DNA of 64,000 bases, taken from Cyclina sinensis. Its lineage: Eukaryota; Mollusca; Bivalvia; Venerida; Veneridae. The position numbers and the translations under genes were made by a program. Each line of letters begins with the position of its first letter. Position 1 is the stretch's first letter. Below are positions 50,001 to 56,327 of the stretch, one piece after another. The stretch covers positions 53,895,958 to 53,959,957 of the forward strand of contig JAAONU010000001.1 in the NCBI GenBank assembly GCA_012932295.1. The letters are read 5' to 3'. Under the pieces are notes generated by a model, which worked only from the letters and a program-made list of their open reading frames with translations, was not told the DNA's origin and made no database searches.

Positions 50001-52806
50001 AATTAATAAGTTATTCTGTTTAAACATATAGAATGTATTATGTTTTAAGTTCTGCTGACTTACCTTGAACTTCAAGTATCTGCTGCACACCCTGACAGAA
50101 ATCTGTAAAGCTGACCTTGCCCTTGCCCTCAGGGTCAAGTAGCTGGATTATGCCAATTACTTCCTGTAAAAAAAGTAAAATAAAATATTCAGTCATTGAG
50201 AAGCACACCGATGGATATGGTATATTTGAAATAAATAGACAGTCAGGGAAAAAAGAAAATAGCTGTTCATTGTGGACTGGTATAAGCATTTTTTTAAGAC
50301 ACTGCCTTTGCCACACACTTCTGAATATTTTTGGTTCATGTTAAGTATTTTAAACATGTTTGAAATCTAAATTAATTATCACTTTTCTCTCAAGTTTAAA
50401 CATGCAATTAAAGTACTTCAGATCCTTTTATTTCCTACAGTTCCTTTCAGTTTGATTAATATTATAATCTGTTCAAATGTAATTATCTCAGGTCAGTATG
50501 TAAATTACCAGCATATCTTGTAATCCCTACAGGCAGTACTGACACAGTTTAATCCAAAACTTGGATTAACATTTTAAATTTCGAAAGTTAAGTGCCATCT
50601 GGCCTAGTTTTATGCATTTGCTGTTCTTGAATAGTTAATATGTATTGAGATTTGTCTTTATGCAAATCAAATTCAAACATAAGAAAGGCTTCACTCTGTA
50701 GACTGTTATTGTGGCATTCATTTCTATCTCTTTGGTAAAATACAATGTTATGCAGCAACAATGAATACAATGTAAATGCATTTTAACATATTTAAGAGAA
50801 TTCTGCTCTGTAGCTATATATAATGCAAAGAGGAGCATGTTCAGATTAAATAAACTACAAGAATGGCTATAATAAATTAAAAAGATATAAGGCTCAAATA
50901 TTTTGTGAATTGTCTCTGATTAAATGGATATATACAAACATATTTCAGTCATATACATGGGGGTAGTTTGCAAAAACAACCTTGGAAGACAATTCAGTCC
51001 AATACCCATTAACTACTATTTTTTAAGTGCACAAGACTGATAATATTTTTTCCTATTTCTTCAAATACCTATAACCACTAGAGTAAGCATAAATTTTAAA
51101 GCAGCTTACAATCTTTGGTATTTATCTCAAAGCAGTAGTTTACTTTTTAAAACCTAATTAACAAAAAGTATCTTATCAACTGATCTATCAGTTTACACAC
51201 ACTGGAGAAGAAGTCAAAAGAAACAAACTGTTTGAAACAGGTACAATGTATGTTGATAGGTTTAGTTAATCATTGGAAATCTGAAATGTTAAGGGGGTGC
51301 CCCTGTAACTTGAAATCTGATCACGTAATTATGGTTCACTAGTACATGTATGCAACATATGTGTACCATACGCTTTCACTAAGGTTGAGGTGTACTCACT
51401 TTCCATTCAGTCATTAAGTTTTCAAGAAAATTTATTTAAAATGTCCTTTTGCCAAATATCATAGTTTACTTGTGCCAAATATTTAATTTGATGTAGGTGG
51501 CAAGGCAAGATTTTCTAGTACAAATCAAGAAAAATACAACAATGTTGGTTGGTTTTACTTCTGTAGTGATAGGTAAAATTCTGAAAGGATAAGATACTCA
51601 AGATCTTAGCCAACTAGTAGCACTGACAAGTGACAGATCAGTTACAAATGCCGCTAAACATATTTGCTCAATACATCATTTTTTTTATTTGTTTATCCTT
51701 AAAATGCTTAAAAAAAGATTGAACCAACAGCAAAGATGTAATGAGCTGTATGCTTTAACAGCTTTCAACAGCCTTAATGCTTAATCTGGTTTCATATATA
51801 TTGCAACTCAAGTATAAGATACACTTTACTGAAAATGCAAGGTAAACCTGGCTAGCAAAAAGAATGAATTTTAATATATTACTCTTTCAGACAAACAATT
51901 TTTTAGTAAACACAAACAAAACAGTCACTAGAATATCTGCAAAGTAAATGATTTAAAGTTAATCTATGACTGCCAGATGACCAATTATTGAATAAACAAA
52001 AAATAATAATAGACTTTACACCTGAAATGAACAAGGTACAGCAATGTTCAGACGAGTGTCTATTAGTGGCACAGTGGTTGAACTTTGTCAGCTAACCAGC
52101 TACACTTCGCGATCACGGCAAATGCAATGCTAGAAACCGGCATAACCAGTGTCAACGTAGATTATTCTTGATGGTCAGGTAAGATAATTTCAGTGTTTTT
52201 AAGAGAATTTAAAATGATAGCCTAACAGTTAGGTTCATACAGCTGACAAGTCATGGAACTTTATGTTTCGCATCATTAGGCAAAGGTTGCTAATAAATGA
52301 ATGTTCTTTTAGATTAACCCTCAGTAGGAAACACTACAATCAAATAAATCTTCATTCTATGCTTTACTGAAAATATTTATTGATATCTAAAAAAAATGTG
52401 GAGGCTGGGTGTCAAGCATTTCCCATTTATCAGCTAAAATCACAGCACTTGATTACATGATAACATTTCAAGACTGTTACAAAGATGAAATCGAAATATG
52501 AATGGGAAAGAAAATAAAACAATCTTTTTTCATACTTTATAGATTTAGCACGTTGTCATCTGATGAATGTAACCACAACTGAAGGCGAATAATATCATAC
52601 CCCACCCACTCACAACAAACGTAAACAAATCATATCGAGGTGTAATAAAATAAAATCAAACTGTAAATTTCCATTACCTCGTCGCTGTCAGCCCCAAAAT
52701 GTTCCTTTGCTAAATTTTTCAGATGATCTACAGTTATATATCCAGTTCCTTCAGTATCACAAACATCAAAAACACCTTTAATTTTTTCAGTAAAATCCAC
52801 CTCCAT
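11701..52806 (-). CDS. RAB11FIP4: Class II Rab11 family-interacting protein (RAB11FIP3/4, Nuf-like), complete 15-exon coding region
   Basis: This is the genomic span of a 521-aa protein spliced from 15 coding exons (listed separately; total 1566 nt). Every junction is GT..AG and all phases agree. The order is: two EF-hand-like units (residues ~9-75), an acidic low-complexity linker (~77-185), a short basic Arg/Ser stretch ending in RRISSAAYAR (~187-215), a long coiled coil (~243-480) and a C-terminal FIP Rab11-binding domain (~470-521) with NFRLRQYVDK and NPSILEV. The family is known to bind Rab11 and Arf6 GTPases and to carry recycling endosomes to the cleavage furrow. Domain order, the RRISS motif and the C-terminus match vertebrate FIP4 slightly better than FIP3; an invertebrate probably has one co-orthologue. 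At 521 aa it is shorter than human FIP4 (~637) and near Drosophila Nuf (~500). Both EF loops lack canonical ligands, so calcium binding is doubtful. The start at 52806 is preceded in frame by TAA. Confidence 0.95.
12102..12236 (-). CDS. RAB11FIP4: RAB11FIP exon 14 (pre-RBD coiled coil)
   Basis: The exon is 135 nt between TTCCAG and GTATTC, phase 0 at both ends. It encodes ANKHLAEENEELNAQLLAQA and onward to DHMTKEE. It aligns with the vertebrate block leading into the Rab-binding domain (N-x-x-L-x-x-x-N-E-E-L-N-x-Q). Confidence 0.97.
14708..14797. repeat. 45-bp direct duplication (two copies, one mismatch)
   Basis: Two adjacent 45-bp copies starting gctggatttgttattcaac differ at one base. The near identity indicates a recent local duplication. 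Confidence 0.9.
15318..16390. repeat. 37-bp minisatellite, ~29 units, with homogenised core
   Basis: The unit is ~37 bp around 'ctgttacactactcattg'. The outer parts are diverged. From 15841 to 16247 eleven units are almost identical and come in two types, 'tgtgataggccattc' (A) and 'tgtaacagaccttac' (B), ordered AAAAAAABABA. Type B contains an inverted repeat (ctgttaca / tgtaacag around an 8-base spacer). Confidence 0.92.
17340..18680. mobile_element. Tandem-repeat mobile element, ~8 diverged units of ~120-155 bp
   Basis: Units carry 'gaccttgacctttgagc', 'agtaattttgaaatccct' and 'ccaaggcca-gttacagc', with markers near 17417, 17570, 17713, 17832, 17968, 18294, 18435 and 18585. The spacing is broken at ~18.06-18.29 kb by unrelated sequence. 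The right end has 'gacagacaatgcggcg', like the ends of the other arrays. Assignment to Helentron/pearl-like bivalve elements is inference. Confidence 0.7.
19286..19460. mobile_element. Short inverted-repeat element relic
   Basis: It contains 'aaggacttgtccatctg', 'atcagactgcac-gtgcagtggtctgcactgg' and 'ctgccagcaggat', blocks shared with the elements at 6.25, 21.4, 31.0 and 59.6 kb. The ends are eroded. Confidence 0.45.
20203..20349 (-). CDS. RAB11FIP4: RAB11FIP exon 13 (coiled coil with Ser-rich break)
   Basis: The exon is 147 nt between TTTCAG and GTAAGT, phase 0 at both ends. It encodes LLDELQKELEDLRRFKIDCE, a His/Pro/Ser-rich break (HIPRTPSLSDSNG), then ELAKLKE. The equivalent vertebrate segment also has an 'ELIEDLRKELEHL..KLDCE' helix followed by a Ser/Gly-rich break. 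Confidence 0.96.
21130..21250. promoter_or_regulatory. CCAAT-containing, GC-richer intronic patch
   Basis: Within AT-rich intron 12, this patch has a CCAAT on the + strand (~21143), a perfect short hairpin ggcttc-gca-gaagcc (21166-21180) and raised GC. It could be an internal promoter or a relic repeat. No transcript start can be shown. Confidence 0.2.
21414..21626. mobile_element. ~213-bp inverted-repeat (MITE-like) element, copy 1
   Basis: It starts ttaacccttaacctgctgaa and its other end, read on the opposite strand, is taaccctgaacatgctgaaa. It is clearly similar over its whole length to the copy at 30985-31200. No coding capacity. Confidence 0.8.
23113..23516. mobile_element. hAT-like short DNA element with nested SINE
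   Basis: The left end reads ccggggcgtagccagc and the right end, reversed, cagtgatgtagttatt, a degenerate hAT-style pair. The phrase 'acttgtaggccc' appears in both flanks, and an 18-bp perfect palindrome (tgtaggcccgggcctaca) lies at 23474-23491. A tRNA-type SINE sits in the middle. No matching 8-bp target duplication was found, so the assignment is tentative. Confidence 0.45.
23240..23400 (+). mobile_element. tRNA-derived SINE, family A copy 1
   Basis: Box A (tggtcgagggg, 23254-23264) and box B (ggtttgaatcc, 23298-23308) are 33 bases apart as in a tRNA promoter. They are followed by a body 'acagtgactttccgcattcc-tcactttcggcgg' that recurs at 48.6 and 59.0 kb. Confidence 0.8.
24487..24580 (-). 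mobile_element. tRNA-like SINE head
   Basis: On the minus strand the sequence has a tRNA-like 5' part (tagtggctctgtgatctagg) and a box B (gggttcaaatcctg). Intronic position and poor folding elsewhere argue for a SINE relic rather than a tRNA gene. Confidence 0.6.
25132..25248 (-). CDS. RAB11FIP4: RAB11FIP exon 12 (coiled coil)
   Basis: The exon is 117 nt between TTTCAG and GTAAGT, phase 0 at both ends. It encodes DKMEVSDRLAAMEEDYNKVS and onward through REQEITGN. It corresponds to the central coiled coil before the conserved 'ELI/LLDELQKEL' block. Confidence 0.95.
25249..25873 (-). other. RAB11FIP intron 11
   Basis: The intron is ~0.6 kb of AT-rich sequence. Nothing was recognised. Confidence 0.8.
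25874..26002 (-). CDS. RAB11FIP4: RAB11FIP exon 11 (coiled coil)
   Basis: The exon is 129 nt between TTTTCAG and GTAAGA, phase 0 at both ends. It encodes 43 residues including MRLQTFETENERLKSDIVRL, a strong coiled-coil segment with Leu/Ile at heptad positions. Confidence 0.95.
26003..26668 (-). other. RAB11FIP intron 10
   Basis: The intron is ~0.67 kb of AT-rich sequence. Nothing was recognised. Confidence 0.8.
26669..26759 (-). CDS. RAB11FIP4: RAB11FIP exon 10 (coiled coil)
   Basis: The exon is 91 nt between TTTACAG and GTAGGT and leaves in phase 0. It encodes IHTLEEQLKDMEVKSDDRVR and onward. A second GT lies four bases into the intron but would break the frame with exon 11, so the first was chosen. 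Confidence 0.93.
26760..29663 (-). other. RAB11FIP intron 9
   Basis: The intron is ~2.9 kb of AT-rich sequence. No repeat or coding feature was recognised. Confidence 0.75.
29664..29767 (-). CDS. RAB11FIP4: RAB11FIP exon 9 (coiled-coil start)
   Basis: The exon is 104 nt between AAACAG and GTTAGT and leaves in phase 2. It encodes IKSLEKQLVKVTEEKTKEDG and onward, with a clear heptad pattern. This is the first block of the long coiled coil. Confidence 0.92.
29768..30280 (-). other. RAB11FIP intron 8
   Basis: The intron is ~0.5 kb and contains a tRNA-derived SINE head on the minus strand at ~30.18-30.25 kb. Confidence 0.8.
30180..30255 (-). mobile_element. tRNA-like SINE head
   Basis: The minus strand carries box A-like 'tagtggtaaaggc' and box B 'ggttcgagtcc', about 32 bases apart. 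The downstream body is AT-rich and unlike family A. A genuine tRNA is unlikely because no closed acceptor stem is visible. Confidence 0.6.
30281..30362 (-). CDS. RAB11FIP4: RAB11FIP exon 8
   Basis: The exon is 82 nt between TTTCAG and GTAAAC and leaves in phase 0. It encodes QLARGLRSPNEDIYDDIDGS and onward, the boundary between the disordered linker and the coiled coil. The acidic DIYDDID stretch follows RRISS as it does in vertebrate FIP4. Confidence 0.92.
30985..31200. mobile_element. ~216-bp inverted-repeat (MITE-like) element, copy 2
   Basis: It is the second full copy of the 21414 element: ttaacccttaacctgctgga at one end and ataagggttaa at the other. The internal 'gccaggccagcctgca-atctgtgcagtctgacc' block is conserved between the two. 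Confidence 0.82.
31200..31455. mobile_element. Single-unit relative of the tandem-repeat elements
   Basis: It contains 'aaagggcaataactcc', 'gagttatgattctt', 'cactgcactccctctcat' and a target-like 'gaccaaccaaccaacc' run. It ends in an imperfect hairpin (accccccaaa / ttttgggg). It shares its architecture with the arrays at 41.3 and 42.1 kb but has one unit. Confidence 0.65.
31488..31523 (-). CDS. RAB11FIP4: RAB11FIP exon 7 (36-nt small exon, RRISS motif)
   Basis: The exon is only 36 nt between TTTCAG and GTAAAA, with phase 2 at both ends. It encodes PSRRISSAAYA. The RRISS-x-A motif matches a conserved site in vertebrate FIP3/4, which supports the exon despite its size. Being frame-neutral, it is a candidate for alternative splicing. 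Confidence 0.87.
   Translation of the reverse strand, partial: TKPKNILCSIC
33684..33938 (+). CDS. Possible + strand exon inside RAB11FIP intron 6, unidentified
   Basis: An acceptor-like 'cactattttcag' (~33764) opens onto RHYAGCPFCNQTDLGHGVTL and continues GHIKAVLLEGYGLK to a stop at 33938. The ATG at 33684 belongs to the same frame, but the first ~28 codons are low-complexity hydrophobic and may be intronic. The CPFC pair suggests a metal site. Base composition and residue choice look coding, and the opposite strand is closed. No family was recognised. It could be a nested gene's last exon or a relic. Confidence 0.3.
   Translation: MVFIVNSFFLIIPCIRVMILFSVTIFRHYAGCPFCNQTDLGHGVTLGHIKAVLLEGYGLKTNHLPDYKITTLSLCLTLYTPFTF
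34740..36050. mobile_element. Tandem-repeat mobile element, ~8 units of ~145 bp
   Basis: Units carry 'gaccttgacctttgacctac', 'caataggggttttctactca' and 'atgaagtttgaaggc', with markers near 34851, 34998, 35141, 35287, 35432, 35578, 35715 and 35855 (periods 137-147). The right end runs through 'ccaaccaaccaaccaac' into 'cttcaaaggggggcataag'. This unit type is very common in bivalve genomes (recognition from memory). Confidence 0.85.
38011..38351 (-). mobile_element. Well preserved tRNA-SINE with 13-bp target duplications and (TAGA)n tail
   Basis: On the minus strand a tRNA-like head (38337 down to 38267) keeps a complementary 7-bp acceptor stem, GGAGCGG/CCGCTCC, and box B gttcgatcc. The body has 'tctttcggatgagacttta', a block resembling the conserved central domain of invertebrate SINEs (Nin-DC type, from memory), and the 3' end turns into (TAGA)n at 38021-38056. 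The target duplication gaagaaatgtcta flanks it at 38011-38023 and 38339-38351. Confidence 0.9.
38986..39036 (-). CDS. RAB11FIP4: RAB11FIP exon 6 (51-nt basic/Ser exon)
   Basis: The exon is 51 nt between TTTCAG and GTAAAT and keeps phase 2 at both ends, so skipping it would preserve the frame. It encodes CDSCHRSRRSPRNRHR. Phases fix this frame; another frame of the same exon is also open. Confidence 0.8.
39037..39945 (-). other. RAB11FIP intron 5
   Basis: The intron is ~0.9 kb of AT-rich sequence. Nothing was recognised. Confidence 0.8.
39946..40020 (-). CDS. RAB11FIP4: RAB11FIP exon 5 (acidic motif)
   Basis: The exon is 75 nt between TTACAG and GTAAGT, entering and leaving in phase 2. It encodes RTDEENFEDYGVVDLESDSS. 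An acidic 'E..FEDYGE'-type patch also occurs in the middle region of vertebrate FIP3/4 (from memory). Confidence 0.9.
41285..41801. mobile_element. Tandem-repeat mobile element, 3 units of ~155 bp
   Basis: Units begin 'aaagggcaataactc' near 41285, 41440 and 41598 and contain 'gagttatggttctt' and 'gatatgccccggacaaaa'. The right end has 'gacagacggacaaagcggc' and a near-palindromic terminus tgctcgcccttcggggagca. Helentron/pearl-like identity is inferred. Confidence 0.85.
42115..43230. mobile_element. Tandem-repeat mobile element, ~7 units of ~150 bp
   Basis: Units begin 'caaagggcaataact' or variants near 42125, 42281, 42436, 42586, 42714, 42863 and 43021 and contain 'gataatgatcattgtgtgaa' and 'aatgtaggagg'. 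The end has 'acagtgcgactactatatgc' before 'cacccttt'. It is a distinct family from its neighbour 300 bp away. Confidence 0.83.
46139..46302 (-). CDS. RAB11FIP4: RAB11FIP exon 4 (acidic/polar linker)
   Basis: The exon is 164 nt between TTTCAG and GTAAAC and leaves in phase 2. It is the largest exon and encodes a polar, probably disordered linker that includes an acidic NEYDTNTDEDGG segment followed by a basic RRHLLPSYGHSSGR segment. The frame is open only in the phase expected from exon 3. Confidence 0.88.
46303..49059 (-). other. RAB11FIP intron 3
   Basis: The intron is ~2.8 kb and carries a degraded tRNA-type SINE near 48.57-48.76 kb. The short ORFs in it show no coding character. Confidence 0.8.
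48563..48760 (+). mobile_element. tRNA-derived SINE, family A copy 2 (degraded)
   Basis: It has box B-like ggattgaatcc and the body 'cagtgactttcaacattcc', matching the copy at 23.24 kb with several changes. The 3' end reaches 'ttgtaaaataaataagtcta'. Confidence 0.7.
49060..49148 (-). CDS. RAB11FIP4: RAB11FIP exon 3 (linker)
   Basis: The exon is 89 nt between TTTTACAG and GTCAGT and leaves in phase 0. It encodes a Ser/Thr/Asn-rich linker ending FYTEQSPPE. Alone it would be hard to recognise; phase and reading frame tie it to exons 2 and 4. Confidence 0.85.
49149..50063 (-). other. RAB11FIP intron 2
   Basis: The intron is ~0.9 kb of AT-rich unique-looking sequence with short homopolymer runs. 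Nothing else was recognised. Confidence 0.8.
50064..50163 (-). CDS. RAB11FIP4: RAB11FIP exon 2 (EF-hand 2)
   Basis: The exon is 100 nt, with acceptor TTTTACAG and donor GTAAGT, entering in phase 0 and leaving in phase 1. It encodes EVIGIIQLLDPEGKGKVSF and onward. The second EF-hand loop (D53-D64) has Lys at position 5 and Asp at position 12. The block closely resembles the second EF-hand of vertebrate FIP3/4. Confidence 0.95.
50164..52677 (-). other. RAB11FIP intron 1
   Basis: The intron is ~2.5 kb and AT-rich. No gene and no clear mobile element were recognised. A slightly CpG-richer patch near 52.06-52.15 kb has no identifiable function. Confidence 0.8.
52678..52806 (-). CDS. RAB11FIP4: RAB11FIP exon 1 (start codon, EF-hand 1)
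   Basis: The exon is 129 nt and ends in phase 0 at a GTAATG donor. It encodes residues 1-43, starting MEVDFTEKIKGVFDVCDTEG. The EF-hand loop spans D17-H28 with G22 and I24 in their usual places, but position 12 is His instead of Glu. A possible acceptor (TTACAG) lies 20 bases before the ATG, so an upstream non-coding exon is likely. Confidence 0.93.
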
Positions 52807-52813
52807 CGTCCAT
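52787..52813 (-). promoter_or_regulatory. Out-of-frame upstream ORF overlapping the RAB11FIP start codon
   Basis: An ATG seven bases upstream of the RAB11FIP ATG opens a 9-codon frame (8 codons plus TGA) that runs across the main start and ends 17 bases inside it. Both ATGs are followed by G, so neither clearly wins on context. An overlapping uORF usually lowers initiation at the main ATG; whether this one is used is inference. Confidence 0.5.
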
Positions 52814-55800
52814 TGAATAATTTACCTGTAACAGGAAGTTACAGTTTACAAAAAAATAGGCCCAAATATACCGATACAGAATTAATCTAGATCGCTCACT
52901 ACAGAAACGACTGGTTTATTTTGATAAAGAAACTCTTATTTTTTAGAATTTATTCACAGTTTTCAAAAGACCATGTTTTTAGTAGAAAAGTGTCGATTAG
53001 TCGCACCGTGCTGTTCGCGGATTAATCTACATGTTGACAGGTGTCATATACCTGGGGACTAATTGTATTGATTTGATTACTGACTGTTGACTTTGGTATG
53101 CATTGCAAGTGCAGATACGGCTATTCATCAGCATGCTAATATGCCTGTAAAGTTCACAGAAAATTTCTATGAAATAAAAAGATTGATTTATATTTGATAC
53201 AAAAATGGATACTCAAGCAATGCATGTTGATACATTGGCAACAAAATCATTAAAATACTGGTAACCCTCTCTAAATAAGACAAAAAGAAGCAGTTTTCTC
53301 TGAAATGATGCATAGTGTTTCGCTCAAATGAAAATAATTCATTATCAAGAGTCATGGGACCTGGACTAGTCCAACTGATAGTAGGCAAGTCGAGATATTG
53401 TGTATTTTTTGTATGGGTCAATATCTCGCCTCCTTCAAGGCGTCACTTGAATTATTTTGACTAGGGACCTGAACGCATTATTAACTTTATATGTGTCTCC
53501 ATAAGACACATGCATAATATCAACAGTTACTAGAAAAGTGTCCATAGAAGATTGATATGATCCATCTAACTTATGTTTTCAAGAGCAAGCGGCCAAAAAC
53601 CCCAAACCATAATTTTAGGTCTCTAATTGATGTGGTAAAAGAAACAAAAAGTAATATTCGTATTAAAAATACCGTGAAAATGTATTGCTTTGCCATCTAC
53701 TGACATCTGTTCATTTAGGTTATATAATCTTTTACAGTTTACATGAAATCCTGATTACACAACACCATAAACACATTATACTTACATAAAAAAATATATC
53801 AATAACACTATGCACCTGCTTGGTACTTTTTTCAATTGAAAATCCTTCCCGAATGGCCGTCTACACGTGAAGAAGTTTGCTCATCTTAGTAAGACATAAG
53901 AATATTCTACAAAAGAAGCATGGAGACTACGAAAAACAAGATTTTCTAAACACTTCATATAGTGAAAGGTCCACAATGCTGACGAAGTTAAGCGCAACAA
54001 AACTCCCTTTCAAGACAAGGTTGTTCATCTGTGAAAGTTTTAAGCATGGATAAGGTAAAATAGGCATAACAGAAATTCTTTCCTTTACGACCATCTACAC
54101 GCCCAAGGTTATTCATCTGTACACGTTTGATGGAATCCAACTAAACAAGAACACAATACTTGCTCTATACCACATATAGTGAAAAAAAGTCCATACAAAA
54201 AATCCTTTCCTGTACGTTCATCTATACATCCATTTTTCATCTTTGAAAGTTTCAAGTAAATTCAGCGAAAGATAAATTTGGAGTTCGACACACAACACTT
54301 TATCTATATTCCTTTCTTAAAAAAAAAGAAAGAAAAAAATACACCCACCAAAAATACCTTCCTTTAAGACCAACTACACACCTGGGCCATTAATCTGTGA
54401 AAGTTCCAAGCAAATCCTCCATAAGATTAAAAAGAAGTTCAACTGGAAAGATTTTTTTTATAGTTAAAACAAAAATTAGGCGCAACAAAAATTCTTTCCA
54501 TTGCAACCATCTACTCACGTAGGTTGTTCGTCGGTAAAAAGTTTGAAACAAAACCTCTAAAACATGAATGAGTTGTTCGACACAAAAGACTTCGGGACGT
54601 AAATACGGCCTCATTCAAAGTTTGGTCAGGTCTTGGGGTTTTTTACATGTCATTGAGTATCAAACATTATCCACTTAGCGCAAAGTCTGAAAGGCCGCAG
54701 TCAAGAGTGCTAAGGCGCTACCAAGACTTTTGGCAGTATTACACAGCCTGGTCTCGCTTCGATGAACTGACGCCGATATGTTGCCTCGTTGCAAGTCTTC
54801 GATAACTGAGCATGCTGCCGGTTGTCCAAACAGCTTTAGCATGAAATCTTAGTTGTATCTTAATACAAGTCTTAAAATGTTTTAAACTTCAATTGGAAAA
54901 ATGAAAAAAAAAAAAAACATATATTATAGTTTTTCATGATACAATTTTGATAAGAAATGAGATATTCACTTCCTTTCTCTGATTTCTTAGCAACTAAACA
55001 ATAAGATTATATTTTGGCAACGGATATTGACAAACTTTTCTTGAAATGTTTTTAACATGATATTGAAACTTGGACTTATGGCATGAATACCAATGAAACA
55101 GTATATTTTTGTTGAATTAATGAATCCAGTATTCCTTAACTTCTTAACCAGGTAAAGTGCAATGAGGAGGCAGACGTCGTCTTAATCAACTTGTAATGGA
55201 TTTGATCGGTTTGATGATAGACTTTTTACAGGACAATGCGAAGCCTTCGAGTGACCTTTCATTAATCACTACATGTATAAGGCAAGGAAATGACGTGCCA
55301 ACTTAAATAATACACTTCAACGCTCCGGATCATCATAACTCTTGAACCCATATATACATTGGAGCTTGGTGAAATGACAGTGGTCACCAGGTAGGTCTGA
55401 AATATATCCCGTGTAGATTTGTGGTTTCTTTCTCTTAATACCGCATGCTGGAACATATATTTAAAAGAAACCAGATGACGTGATATTTTCCGGTTAGCTG
55501 TTCATTACTTTCTTGGTCAAACGTAGTCTGTGAAGGTAGACGGAAGGAAAACTTCTTTTAAGATTTATTATAAGTTAATTGTGAACATTTTAATCCACTA
55601 TCACCCAAATACTTTTCCCATTCTAACTAAATGGGCGTAAAATATGATTTCCAAATGATGGAAATAAATGTACAGAAAATAATATCAACTGACAGTTGCT
55701 TTGTTACCACATATTCCCAAACTTAATCCAAGAATACCTATAACACTATATTGAACTTTCCAACCCCACAAGTCCTTTATTTAACCTAAGGGAAGTAAAC

Positions 55801-56321
55801 AAATGTTTTTCTTTAAGTTCGAAAGGCGTGGGTTACCTCCTTGACGATATATATTGACGAGGCATAATACTTAAATAGTATATTTTCCTCCACCTGTATT
55901 GATTATTGGTGGTAAGTCATACCCTTGACACAATAGGGCTTAGTTTAATCGAGTAAGATAGATCTTTGCACATGTTAAGTATTTATGACCGATACCCAAA
56001 ACCACCTATGAAATATGAGATAACCTATATATTTGCGCTCTTCATATATAGCTACGCGATGAAACATTAGTACGCATGTACATATATACGTGTAGGTTAT
56101 GCTAGGTTATCATGATAGTCACTTCTTTTTCAAAGGTATGAGAAGTTAATTTTAAGGAAATTGTTGATTTAATTGATGACAAGCAACCAGTACTGTGAAA
56201 AAGTGAGTAACCTTTATAAATTCATGTTCAAACTCATTAAAACGTGAAACTGAATACATCATTTCTTATTGTATTTAGAGGAGGAAAGCGGAAAAAATGT
56301 AACAGTTTATCTTTTTTTCAG
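52814..56321. other. Intergenic region between RAB11FIP and the EEP gene
   Basis: The two genes diverge from this ~3.5 kb. It holds a degenerate tandem array (53.83-54.62 kb) and a somewhat CpG-richer patch at ~54.65-54.85 kb that could hold a promoter or first exon; neither is demonstrable. A donor-like AAAAA|GTGAGT at 56202/56203 could end a non-coding first exon of the EEP gene. Confidence 0.5.
53830..54620. repeat. Degenerate tandem-repeat element, ~5 units of ~120-150 bp
   Basis: Units share 'aaattctttcc-tt-cgaccatctac-cac', 'ggttgttcatctgtgaaagtt' and 'agttcgacacacaac'. They are strongly diverged. It has the same overall build as the intronic arrays but a different sequence. Confidence 0.6.
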
Positions 56322-56327
56322 TAAACA

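Noticed and set aside
50117..50344. 75-codon + strand frame
   Set aside because: It is antisense to RAB11FIP exon 2, whose EF-hand coding is unambiguous.
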